NCBI GenBank assembly: GCA_963664675.2
Contig: CAXXLB010000014.1
Location: forward strand, 620,001 to 684,000
Direction: 5' to 3'
Source of the DNA: JASGMR01 sp963664675
GTDB taxonomy: Bacteria; Thermotogota; Thermotogae; Petrotogales; Kosmotogaceae
Length of the DNA stretch: 64,000 nucleotides
The notes under the pieces were generated by a model, which was given only the letters and a program-made list of their open reading frames with translations, did no database searches and had not been told where the DNA came from. Below, in pieces: positions 51,791-60,165 of the stretch (the stretch's first letter is position 1; every line of letters begins with the position of its first letter). Position numbers and translations under genes: made by a program.

Positions 51791-52154
51791 AAGCTTGGAA
51801 GACCTAATGAAAATAAAGGATGATGCTGTAAAAAATTTGAAATTGAGGGAAACCGGAAAAAGAGGGAAAATAACTGTAGCAATGGGAACCTGTGGAATAG
51901 CGGCAGGTGCAAAAGATACCTTCAAAGCGGTTGTTGAAGAATTATCGGATAAGGATATTGATGATGTATCAGTTGTACAATCGGGATGTTTTGGTCTGTG
52001 TGATGCCGAGCCTACAATTGAAGTTAAATTGGAAGATTCAGAGCCTATTGTTTATGGACATGTTACACCCGAGCAGGCAAAAAGAATAATAAATCAACAT
52101 ATAGTTAACGGTAAAGTAGTCGGTGATTTGATCATTAAACGTGGCGAATTATAA
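51777..52154 (+). CDS. Small [2Fe-2S] thioredoxin-like ferredoxin (HydD-like)
   Basis: 125 residues. The MGTCGIAAGAKDT and QSGCFGLCDAEP motifs are those of the free-standing [2Fe-2S] domain that accompanies multi-subunit NAD(P)-linked hydrogenases, for example the fourth subunit in thermophilic Firmicutes. The ATG at 51777 has AGGAGGA at 51764-51770, and its start overlaps the NuoE gene by 14 bases. It probably passes electrons between the NuoF-like subunit and a partner. Confidence 0.88.
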   Translation: MAKIKSLEDLMKIKDDAVKNLKLRETGKRGKITVAMGTCGIAAGAKDTFKAVVEELSDKDIDDVSVVQSGCFGLCDAEPTIEVKLEDSEPIVYGHVTPEQAKRIINQHIVNGKVVGDLIIKRGEL

Positions 52155-52173
52155 TATAAGGATGTGAGTGTTA

Positions 52174-53973
52174 ATGCCAGTTGTAGAAAATACAATTTTG
52201 ATTTGTGCTGGTGGAGCCTGTATTTCAGCCGGAGAAAAGAGTGTAAAAGAAACGCTGGAAGAGAAATTACAGGAATATTCCCTTGAAAATGTGATTAAAG
52301 TTGTAGAAACAGGTTGTATGGGTGCTTGTGATCTGGGACCTATTATGGTCATTTATCCGGAAGGGGTTTTTTACCAAAAGGTTGAGCCAAAAGATGTGTC
52401 AAAAATTGTTGAGGAGCATTTGCTTAAGGGAAGAGTAGTGAATGATCTTTTATATAAAGGTGATAAAGGAGATTTGACTATCAAACCTCAGGAAAACATT
52501 CCCTTTTTTACTGAGCAGGTTAAAATTGCTACAAGAAATTTAGGGGTAATTGATCCCTTATCGATAGAAGAATACATTGCAAGAGACGGATATTTTGCTT
52601 TGAGAAAAGTTTTACTGGAAATGACTCCCGAAGCCGTAATAGAAGAGCTAAAAAAGAGTGAACTCCGTGGAAGAGGCGGAGCGGGATTTCCAACATACAT
52701 GAAATGGACCCTCGCGAGGAATTCTGAATCGGATACAAAATATGTTATTTGTAATGCTGATGAAGGCGATCCTGGAGCATTCATGGATAGAGCGGTATTG
52801 GAGGGGGATCCTCATGCGATAGTCGAAGCGATGACTATTGCTGCGTATGTTATAGGAGCAGAAAAAGGTTTTGTTTATTGCAGAGCCGAATACCCGCTTG
52901 CAATTGAAAGATTGACAATAGCCATTAACAAAGCCAAGGAATATGGTTTGCTTGGAAACAATATAATGGATACCGATTTTTCATTTGATCTGGAGATCAG
53001 AATCGGTGCAGGTGCATTCGTTTGTGGTGAAGAGACGGCTTTGATTAATTCCATTGAAGGAAAAAGAGGCGTTCCCAGGTTGAAACCACCATACCCATCC
53101 GATAAAGGGTTATGGGGCAAACCAACTCTGAACAACAACGTTGAGACCTATGCCAACATAGCTTCAATTATTCGGAATGGGGGAGAATGGTTCGCTCAAT
53201 ACGGTGTTGAAGGGGCAAGAGGAACGAAGGTATTTGCATTGGCCGGAAAGGTTAAAAATACGGGATTGGTGGAAGTTCCCTTTGGAACATCATTGAGAAA
53301 ACTGGTTTTTGAAATAGGTGGCGGAATACCCAATGGAAAAAAGATGAAAGCGGTTCAGACAGGTGGACCAAGTGGTGGTTGTATTCCTATGGAATATATC
53401 GATACACCCATTACATATGACAATCTTAAAAGCCTTGGGGCTATCGTAGGTTCCGGCGGATTGATCATCATGGATGAAGATGATTGTATGGTCGACGTCG
53501 CAAAATTTTTTCTGGAGTTCACAGTTGAAGAATCATGTGGACAATGTACACCTTGCAGAGAGGGTACAAAACAGATGCACGAAATTATGAAAAAGATCAC
53601 TTCGGGTGAGGGAGAGATGGAAGATCTCGATAAACTGAAGGAACTCGGTCAGTATATAATGGATACGTCCCTTTGTGGGCTTGGACAGACGGCCCCTCAA
53701 CCGGTAATTTCAACTATGAAATATTTTTGGGAAGAATATTTAGCTCATATAGATGAAAAGAAATGCCCTGCCAAGAGATGTAAAGCATTGACTAGAGTGG
53801 TTATAGACAAGGAAAAATGTGTCGGATGTACCGCTTGTGCCAGAGTTTGTCCGGTTAATTGTATTTCGGGGGAAGTCAGAAAACCTCATGAGATAGATCC
53901 GGATATCTGTACGAGATGTGGCAGTTGTATCACGGTTTGTAGATTCAATGCCATAGACAAAGTATCGCCATAG
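52174..53973 (+). CDS. NuoF/HydB-like NADH- and FMN-binding subunit, first copy, with full cluster set
   Basis: About 599 residues with the whole bifurcating-type architecture. An N-terminal [2Fe-2S] thioredoxin-like domain (CAGGAC and GCMGAC) comes first, then the NADH loop LRGRGGAGFP and the FMN segment CNADEGDPGAFMDR. The [4Fe-4S] site is SCGQCTPCREG with the distal Cys in SLCGLGQ. A C-terminal part has CPAKRC and two [4Fe-4S] ferredoxin motifs (CVGCTACARVCP, CTRCGSCITVC). HydB of Thermotoga has the same order. I infer electron transfer between NAD(P)H and ferredoxin with a partner not encoded here. The ATG at 52174 follows AGGATG. Confidence 0.92.
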   Translation: MPVVENTILICAGGACISAGEKSVKETLEEKLQEYSLENVIKVVETGCMGACDLGPIMVIYPEGVFYQKVEPKDVSKIVEEHLLKGRVVNDLLYKGDKGDLTIKPQENIPFFTEQVKIATRNLGVIDPLSIEEYIARDGYFALRKVLLEMTPEAVIEELKKSELRGRGGAGFPTYMKWTLARNSESDTKYVICNADEGDPGAFMDRAVLEGDPHAIVEAMTIAAYVIGAEKGFVYCRAEYPLAIERLTIAINKAKEYGLLGNNIMDTDFSFDLEIRIGAGAFVCGEETALINSIEGKRGVPRLKPPYPSDKGLWGKPTLNNNVETYANIASIIRNGGEWFAQYGVEGARGTKVFALAGKVKNTGLVEVPFGTSLRKLVFEIGGGIPNGKKMKAVQTGGPSGGCIPMEYIDTPITYDNLKSLGAIVGSGGLIIMDEDDCMVDVAKFFLEFTVEESCGQCTPCREGTKQMHEIMKKITSGEGEMEDLDKLKELGQYIMDTSLCGLGQTAPQPVISTMKYFWEEYLAHIDEKKCPAKRCKALTRVVIDKEKCVGCTACARVCPVNCISGEVRKPHEIDPDICTRCGSCITVCRFNAIDKVSP

Positions 53974-54052
53974 ATGCAAATGCTTTTATGGACCTTGTGA
54001 ATAGGGATATTCATTTTATGAAATTACCAATTGGGGAGGGAGGATATAAGTC

Positions 54053-54559
54053 GTGTCTAGAGACGAAATCAGAAAAACAGTTGAAGATATTTATATTAGA
54101 GTCTCGAATGAAAGTCTCGAAAAGGGAGATGTGTTGTTAAATACATTACATGAAATACAGGATCATTATAATAATTTTATTCCGGTTGAAGCCGCGGAAG
54201 AATTACACGATATAACTGGTGTACCGTTATCGAAAATATATGAGGTTTTGAGCTTTTATACAATGTTTTCAACTGAAAAAAGAGGTCAGTATGTGATAAG
54301 GATCTGCAAGAGCTTACCCTGTCATGTTGATGGAGGAGCCGAAGTTGTCGAAGCATTGAAAGAAAAACTGGGTATCAATTTTGGAGAAACGACGGAAGAC
54401 GGTGTGTTCACTCTGGAACAATCGAGCTGTCTTGGTTTGTGCGGTGTTTCACCGGTTATGATGATTAACGAAGAAGCCTATGGAAATCTGACGCCCGAAA
54501 AGGTAAAAACTATAATTGACGACGTCAAAGATGGGAAGAGAAGTGATGTGAATGCTTAA
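54053..54559 (+). CDS. NuoE/HydC-like [2Fe-2S] subunit, second copy
   Basis: A 168-residue paralogue of the protein at 51281. Cluster ligands are C-x4-C in ICKSLPCHVDG and C-x3-C in SCLGLCGVSP, so the cluster should be intact. The GTG start has GGGAGGGAGG upstream. It overlaps the second NuoF gene by eight bases, making a distinct NuoE-NuoF pair 80 bases downstream of the first module. Confidence 0.9.
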   Translation: MSRDEIRKTVEDIYIRVSNESLEKGDVLLNTLHEIQDHYNNFIPVEAAEELHDITGVPLSKIYEVLSFYTMFSTEKRGQYVIRICKSLPCHVDGGAEVVEALKEKLGINFGETTEDGVFTLEQSSCLGLCGVSPVMMINEEAYGNLTPEKVKTIIDDVKDGKRSDVNA

Positions 54560-56174
54560 ACCGATTACAATTCTAGTTTCCGTAGATTCCAACAGTGTTC
54601 TTTTGGGAGCGAGACATTATAAAAATTATTTGACCCAATTAGTCGAAAAGTACAATCTGGATTCGATCACCGACGTTTTAGAAACGGGCAGTTTCGGTAA
54701 TTATGGTGAGGGTGTATTAATTTCTATTTTACCCGAGAATATTCACTATGCCGTGAAATCGGAAAAGGATATCGAACTGATTGTACAGGAGCATCTTTTA
54801 AAGGGAAGAAGGGTTCCTTCATTAATTGTTGAAAAAATTGAGAAAGAGGAAACAGAAGAAAAAAAGAAAAATGTTGAAGAAAGAGTTGTATTGAGAAACG
54901 CCGGAGAAATAAATCCGAAAAATATTAATGAATATATAGCAAAAGATGGATATCAGGCATTGGCAAAGGTTCTGAATGAAGAAAGAATTGAAGTCATCAA
55001 CAAGGTAAAAGAGAGTGGATTGAGAGGAAGAGGCGGAGCAGGATTTCCTACCGGTATGAAATGGGAATTCACATATAAGGTGGACAATCCTGAAAAATAT
55101 GTAATCTGTAATGCCGATGAAGGAGAACCCGGAACCTTCAAGGACAGACTAATAATGGAAGGTGATCCTCATTCGGTTATAGAAGGAATGGCTATAGCCG
55201 CCTATGCTGTAGGGGCGAACAAAGGCTATATTTATATAAGAGGAGAATATTTTGAGTCGATTTCCAATTTGAGAAAGGCCATAGAACAGGCTTATGAATA
55301 CGGACTCCTGGGTGACAATATTTTGGATTCCGGTTTTAGCTTCGATTTATCCGTCAGACTTGGTGCCGGTGCATATGTATGTGGTGAAGAAACGGCGTTG
55401 ATAGAATCGATTGAAGGAAAATCAGGAAGGCCGAGACTGAAACCGCCTTATCCGCCCGTAAGTGGGCTTTATGGCAAACCAACGGTTGTTAACAATGTAG
55501 AAACTTATGCTTCCGTACCTCCGATTATAATAAATGGTCCGGATTGGTTTAAAGTATTGGGAACATCTAATTCTGCAGGGACAAAGGTTTTTTCTCTCTG
55601 TGGTAATTTGATCAACAAAGGGATAGTAGAGGTAAAGATGGGAACAACAGTTTCAGATTTGGTTTACAATTTCGGTGGTGGAATCAGAGATGGAAAAGCG
55701 ATAAAGATGATTCAAACCGGAGGCGCGGCAGGAACATTTATTAAGCCAGAAGAGATGAATACGCCCCTTGATTTCGATTCAATGAAAAATTATGGAATCT
55801 CTCTTGGATCCGGTGTTATTTTGGCCATCAATGAAGATCACTGTGCTGTCGACGTTGCGCTCAACCTGATGGAGTTTTTTGAACACGAATCGTGTGGAAA
55901 ATGTACTCCATGCAGAGAAGGGACGAAGGTCATCGTAGATATTCTTCATAAATTTTCAAAAGGCCAGGGAAGCGAAGAATTATTCAACAGTTTATACGAT
56001 ATAGCCGAAACGATGGAAGCCAGTGCTTTTTGTGGTCTTGGTCAGGCTGTTCCAATCCCATTGAGATCGATTCTTGATAGATTCAAGGATGAATTCATGG
56101 CGCATGTTGGAGTAGATGAAGCTCCATGTGGAGTGTGCAAATTTCCCAAAAAGAAAAAGAAAAAAGTTCATTGA
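54552..56174 (+). CDS. NuoF/HydB-like subunit, second copy, with degenerate terminal cluster domains
   Basis: 540 residues. The catalytic core is intact: LRGRGGAGFP (NADH), CNADEGEPGTFKDR (FMN), SCGKCTPCREG and AFCGLGQ for the [4Fe-4S] site. The N-terminal domain aligns with the [2Fe-2S] domain of the 52174 protein but has no cysteine at any ligand position (ILVSVDSNSVLL and TGSFGNYGEG). The C-terminus lacks the two ferredoxin motifs and keeps only a CGVCKFPKKKKKK tail. It should bind NADH and FMN but has a different electron path from the first copy. Confidence 0.9.
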   Translation: MLKPITILVSVDSNSVLLGARHYKNYLTQLVEKYNLDSITDVLETGSFGNYGEGVLISILPENIHYAVKSEKDIELIVQEHLLKGRRVPSLIVEKIEKEETEEKKKNVEERVVLRNAGEINPKNINEYIAKDGYQALAKVLNEERIEVINKVKESGLRGRGGAGFPTGMKWEFTYKVDNPEKYVICNADEGEPGTFKDRLIMEGDPHSVIEGMAIAAYAVGANKGYIYIRGEYFESISNLRKAIEQAYEYGLLGDNILDSGFSFDLSVRLGAGAYVCGEETALIESIEGKSGRPRLKPPYPPVSGLYGKPTVVNNVETYASVPPIIINGPDWFKVLGTSNSAGTKVFSLCGNLINKGIVEVKMGTTVSDLVYNFGGGIRDGKAIKMIQTGGAAGTFIKPEEMNTPLDFDSMKNYGISLGSGVILAINEDHCAVDVALNLMEFFEHESCGKCTPCREGTKVIVDILHKFSKGQGSEELFNSLYDIAETMEASAFCGLGQAVPIPLRSILDRFKDEFMAHVGVDEAPCGVCKFPKKKKKKVH

Positions 56175-56183
56175 ATATAAATA

Positions 56184-56214
56184 AAAAAAGGATGGATAAC
56201 CATCCTTTTTTTTT
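56184..56214. terminator. Terminator of the redox gene cluster
   Basis: GGATGG (56190-56195) pairs with CCATCC (56200-56205) around ATAA, flanked by A's on the left and a run of nine T's on the right. Confidence 0.95.
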
Positions 56215-56289
56215 GAAAAAATTTCTTTTATTGAGATATAAATAATTATTCTGGTAAAATAAGATATCCTCTTTGTGGGAGGAAATTAA

Positions 56290-56673
56290 TTGAAAAAAAC
56301 GTTAATTATCCTGAGTGTTCTGTTTTTGTCGACATTATCTTTTAGCAGATCTACCCTTATACATAGTATTAATGGACAATGATGTACACCTCCGGATAGA
56401 GGATTTTTATTGTATGTAACCGTTCAATTATCAGTTGAACTGCAGAAGTAAGTTATATTGATTGGCATTGCAAATTGTGGAGGCAACAGATCGGAACAGG
56501 AATTTGATGTGAGGATATATTCCGATTCCGTTCCGGAAAGACGGTTATAGGGAAAATCGGTAACATAACTCAAATATCCAGGAAGATTGTTCTTATCTGT
56601 GAATCGAGATGGAGATTTTTACAATGATAAGGGATATTTAGGAAATGATCGGAATGGTATGAAATATTCATAA
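56290..56673 (+). pseudogene. Decayed gene for a small secreted protein
   Basis: A TTG start at 56290 with GGGAGG at 56277-56282 opens a convincing signal peptide (MKKTLIILSVLFLSTLSFS), but the frame stops with TGA at 56380. The same frame continues to TAA at 56671 with further stops at 56449 (TAA), 56548 (TAG) and 56566 (TAA) and no frameshift needed. The base composition is more GC-rich than normal intergenic DNA here. The original protein would have about 127 residues. Its end (DGDFYNDKGYLGNDRNG) faintly recalls DUF2141-type periplasmic proteins, a weak guess. Confidence 0.55.
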
Positions 56674-56700
56674 ATTTTATTCAATTTTTTGGGGGGCATA

Positions 56701-57792
56701 ATGGAAAAAATCACGGTGACTAAGCTATGGTTGTTATTGTATTTCTTTCTTTTTTTCATCTTCATGTTTATTTTTAAGACGGTTACTGTTTCAATAGCGC
56801 TTGCTGTATTTGTTTCGCTTATGATAAACTATCCTGTCCAAAAACTGGCTATAGAGGCATATCCAAAAAGAATAATTACCGTAAGGATAATAATGGCAAT
56901 GGCTATCTGGGGAATATTTTTCCTGATGGTTGTTTTTGTTATTCCGATTATTTTAAATACTGTACCCAGAATACAAGACGCTTTTAAAGAATTTTTTCAG
57001 CTTCAGGCTTCGAAGGTGGGAACGGATACTCATGAGATTTATCAAATTTTTTATAAGTTCTCGGATAATATCGATGAGTTTACAATGAACATCGTCAAAA
57101 CTATCACGTCCTACATTTCATCGAATATTTTTAACTGGGCTACGGGAGCGGTAATTGTGATAATTGCGGCTTCATTCTTTGCACAAATAATGGACAAATT
57201 CAAGTATTTTTTATGGATGCTTTTTCCGGGATGTGATCATGAAAAGTTATATGGATATTTTCATGATTTACACATCGAAATGCAGGAATACGTCGGCGGC
57301 CAGGTGATAGTTTCCCTTATAATGGGTTCTTTATTTGGTACGGCCTGTTTTTTTCTGGGGATCAAAGAATTTTTGTTTTTGGGATTGTTGGGGTTCATAA
57401 CCAATTTTATTCCTTATATAGGATTGATAGTGACAGCGATCCCCATCTTCATACTCAGTTATTTGAATAACGGCCTTTCGGGATTTTGGTGGTCTGTAGC
57501 TTTGGTAATAGCCATTAGTCAGGGAGTGAGCTGGGTCGTGTCTCCCAGGATTCTGTCAAAAAGAGTCAATATAAACTGGTTTGTTATTTTGATCTCCATT
57601 CTTGCCTTTGGAGAACTTCTGGGGATATTTGGAACCCTTCTCGCCGTTCCAATCGTGCTGGTGATTAAAAACTTCTGGAAAGAGTTTATGTTGAAAGTGG
57701 ATGAGAAAAAAAGATTTAATGATTTTCTGAAGAAAAAGAATGAATCGAAAATTAAATCACATCTGGAAAAACAAAAAGATTCGCCGACTTAA
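56701..57792 (+). CDS. AI-2E/PerM-family transporter
   Basis: A 363-residue inner-membrane protein with about eight helices. A pair of helices at the N-terminus is followed by a hydrophilic segment (about 95-150), then the conserved region GGQVIVSLIMGSLFG, FLFLGLLGFITNFIPYIG, and the C-terminal LLAVPIVLVIKNFW, which is the family signature. Members include TqsA, linked to autoinducer-2 export, and Na+/H+ antiporters, so the cargo is uncertain. The ATG at 56701 follows six G's. It converges on the sugar operon. Confidence 0.9.
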   Translation: MEKITVTKLWLLLYFFLFFIFMFIFKTVTVSIALAVFVSLMINYPVQKLAIEAYPKRIITVRIIMAMAIWGIFFLMVVFVIPIILNTVPRIQDAFKEFFQLQASKVGTDTHEIYQIFYKFSDNIDEFTMNIVKTITSYISSNIFNWATGAVIVIIAASFFAQIMDKFKYFLWMLFPGCDHEKLYGYFHDLHIEMQEYVGGQVIVSLIMGSLFGTACFFLGIKEFLFLGLLGFITNFIPYIGLIVTAIPIFILSYLNNGLSGFWWSVALVIAISQGVSWVVSPRILSKRVNINWFVILISILAFGELLGIFGTLLAVPIVLVIKNFWKEFMLKVDEKKRFNDFLKKKNESKIKSHLEKQKDSPT

Positions 57793-58007
57793 AATCACTC
57801 TTAAAAAGTTTTTCCGGATATTGGGTTTCACACCGGATTTCTATTTTATATAGGTTTATTGACAGATGAAAAACAAGAGATGAAGACTTTCGAGGAATTG
57901 TAATTCCGGACCGGACATTTCAATTTATCGGCAGTCATCTTTCAGAAGAACGTGTGTTTATGAATGAGTAAAATCACGTGGTTTCACAAAATCAATATAT
58001 GAAATGA

Positions 58008-59432
58008 TCATCTCAGATATGAGGGACACGAGGTTCTGTTCCCCAGAAGATCTTCGGCGAATTTCTTATATTCCCCGTACAGTTCATTATAATTTCTGCC
58101 CGAAGGAACATAAGTGATATATTTATTCGACTTCGTGCTTTTTGTTTTTATGATTTTTTGAAGTAGTTTTGTCAATCCGAATTGGGGCCCCGATTGTCCG
58201 GAAGAGGGTACCACAATATTTTTATTCATAATATCCGCCAGCAGTTGGCACCACGCCGACGATCCACTGAGACCGCCTATCAGTTTAAAGGATCCTATGC
58301 CCTGAATTTCCATTTTTTCCGAAACCAGTCTTAAAGAAAAGGCTATACTTTTGACGAATGAAGTGAAGAGCTCTTCCGATGTGACATCCTGAGAAATACC
58401 CGAGATTACCCCTCTTACATCGGGATTCTTTTTCGGGGATCTTTCCCCGTTGAGATATGGCCAGCTTAATACCCCCGTATTCCGGTTGTTTTTTATAACA
58501 TCGTTGGCCGTTCCGTAATTTTCAGTATTCAGAAAATTTTTCATTGCCCAGTCAAACACATTTCCCGCGTTCAACAATGGGCCCATCTTCTGCCATTGAT
58601 TTTTGAAAGGACCGGATAAAAGAAAAAAATCTTCACTTTTTGAAAAGTTTTCCTGTAGATGGGCTATCCAGCCTGTGGTTCCAAGATAAATGTATGATTC
58701 GCCACACTTTTCTATTTCGGATCCCAGAGTCGAAGCACCGGCATCTCCTATACCATTTACAACCTGAGGAATGTTATCAAGTCCGAGTTCTTCGGCTATT
58801 TCTTTTTTCATGAATCCAATTTTAAAAGTGGGTTCTTCTATTTTCGGCAGTTTATTCAGGATTTCTTCTGGCAGAGAGTTGTTCCAGCAGTTATTTTCAG
58901 TACTGAAAAGTCCGGTAGTGGAAGCGTTTGTATAATCTGTAAACGAAAACCCTGTTAGAAAATAATTTATCAGATCCTTTGCACCGAAAATGATTTTCTT
59001 TGTATCGCATAAATAGTTTTTGTCTTTATCGATCCTTGATAAAAGTTTCATCAGTGGTGTGAAGTTATCTACCGAATTTGGACTCTCCCTTTCATATTTT
59101 TTGATTTCTGAATCAGGAATTTTCCCTTCGATGAAAGAATCGCTGTATAGAGTCGCGTTTTCCTCAACCACGTTATTTTTATCGATCAATATGAGATCTT
59201 CCATCTGTCCGGTTCCGATTATGTACTTTATATTCTTTGTTTTGGTCGAATTCAACAGTTCTTTCAAAGCATCGAAGAAATTTTTCTTCCATTCGGAAGT
59301 GCTCTGTGTTATTCTCTTCCCCGTGATGTTCGTTTTCAATTTTTTTGAAATTGAAGAACACTCACTGTAATCGGAATTTATTAAGGTAAGCTTGATAGCC
59401 GTTGTTCCAAAATCAAAGAGAAGATTCTTCAT
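58008..59432 (-). CDS. FGGY-family carbohydrate kinase
   Basis: A 474-residue ASKHA-fold sugar kinase. The N-terminal phosphate-1 motif is NLLFDFGTTAIKLTL; GTGQMEDLILID, NGIGDAGASTLGS (catalytic Asp region), YLGTTGWIA, PYLNGERSP and IGGLSGSSAWCQLLADIM follow. This is the xylulokinase/gluconokinase/LsrK branch, and the exact sugar cannot be told. Last gene of the leftward operon; its start overlaps the TrpA-like gene by 20 bases. The kinase product is the likely substrate of that enzyme and inducer for the SorC regulator. Confidence 0.93.
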   Translation of the reverse strand: MKNLLFDFGTTAIKLTLINSDYSECSSISKKLKTNITGKRITQSTSEWKKNFFDALKELLNSTKTKNIKYIIGTGQMEDLILIDKNNVVEENATLYSDSFIEGKIPDSEIKKYERESPNSVDNFTPLMKLLSRIDKDKNYLCDTKKIIFGAKDLINYFLTGFSFTDYTNASTTGLFSTENNCWNNSLPEEILNKLPKIEEPTFKIGFMKKEIAEELGLDNIPQVVNGIGDAGASTLGSEIEKCGESYIYLGTTGWIAHLQENFSKSEDFFLLSGPFKNQWQKMGPLLNAGNVFDWAMKNFLNTENYGTANDVIKNNRNTGVLSWPYLNGERSPKKNPDVRGVISGISQDVTSEELFTSFVKSIAFSLRLVSEKMEIQGIGSFKLIGGLSGSSAWCQLLADIMNKNIVVPSSGQSGPQFGLTKLLQKIIKTKSTKSNKYITYVPSGRNYNELYGEYKKFAEDLLGNRTSCPSYLR

Positions 59433-60156
59433 TTTTTTTACCTCTGAGGTTTTCTAAAAATTCTGAAGCGGTTATTCCCTCTTCCAAACTGTTGAGGAGG
59501 GCACTTCCAACGATGATTCCATCGAATCCGATATCGATCATTTTTTTGGCCTTTTTGTGTGAATCTATTCCAAAACCTGCATATACAGGAATACCGGGTA
59601 TCTTTTTTCTTATCATCGTGAGAGCTTTTCTGAGAATATCGTTCGAATGTATTATGGTTTCTCCCGTTTTTCCGTTTCCTGAAACGAAATATATGAACGG
59701 GGGTTTTTTCAGAAATTTTTCTTTCATAAATGATCCTGATGAATCGCACGAAACCACCGGAATCATGGGGAGTTTAAACATTTTGAGTTTTTCGCTCTCC
59801 GAAGTGTCGTGAATACAGATCATTCCGGTGAAGCCTATCTTTGAAACTTTTTCATTGAAATTTTCTATTCCGTATTCTTCGATATCTTTCAAATAACCCA
59901 TGGGTATGAATTTTTTTATTTCATATGGTTCAAAATTATCGGCGATAAAATTAAGATAATCGTCCAAATAGAAATTTTTTGAAATCAGATCGTTTTGAAA
60001 GTGTCTGATGATTTCACCATCTTTGAAAGGATCCTTCGATGGCATTCCCAGCTCTATGAATCTTATTTTCGGATCGGCCAGAAATTCTTCAATAGCCTTG
60101 TACGACTTTTCTATGTCGGGAAAACCGAGTAACATGTAAGGTATCACTTTAATCAT
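59413..60156 (-). CDS. TrpA-family (tryptophan synthase alpha-like) barrel enzyme in a sugar operon
   Basis: 247 residues. The whole protein follows TrpA. FIELGMPSKDPFKDG carries Glu35 and Asp46, spaced exactly like the catalytic Glu49/Asp60 pair of E. coli TrpA. MGYLKDIEEYGIENF matches the helix-4 region, VSGNGKTG the loop-6 phosphate site, and YAGFGI and IIVGSAL the rest of the phosphate pocket. No trpB or other trp gene is near. TrpA splits indole-glycerol phosphate to glyceraldehyde-3-phosphate, so I infer a retro-aldol cleavage of a phosphorylated sugar-like compound. The start at 60156 has AGGTGA five bases upstream; the GTG at 60165 overlaps that site. Confidence 0.85.
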   Translation of the reverse strand: MIKVIPYMLLGFPDIEKSYKAIEEFLADPKIRFIELGMPSKDPFKDGEIIRHFQNDLISKNFYLDDYLNFIADNFEPYEIKKFIPMGYLKDIEEYGIENFNEKVSKIGFTGMICIHDTSESEKLKMFKLPMIPVVSCDSSGSFMKEKFLKKPPFIYFVSGNGKTGETIIHSNDILRKALTMIRKKIPGIPVYAGFGIDSHKKAKKMIDIGFDGIIVGSALLNSLEEGITASEFLENLRGKKNEESSL

Positions 60157-60165
60157 ATGCTTCAC

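Noticed and set aside
51281..56174. Part of a respiratory complex I operon
   Set aside because: No other nuo gene is nearby, and the duplicated NuoE/NuoF arrangement with an added [2Fe-2S] protein fits soluble hydrogenase-type modules better.
56380..56568. Recoding or stop-codon readthrough in the 56290 frame
   Set aside because: All three stop codons occur, with no selenocysteine-type element or repeated context, so decay is the simpler reading.
57793..57963. A possible decayed gene after the AI-2E-family transporter (frame with stops at 57802, 57901 and 57961)
   Set aside because: The open stretches are no longer than expected by chance, and there is no start signal or recognisable motif.
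59413..60156. Plain tryptophan biosynthesis gene trpA
   Set aside because: It overlaps a sugar kinase gene and follows a sugar permease, with no trp gene nearby; family membership is accepted but the pathway is not.
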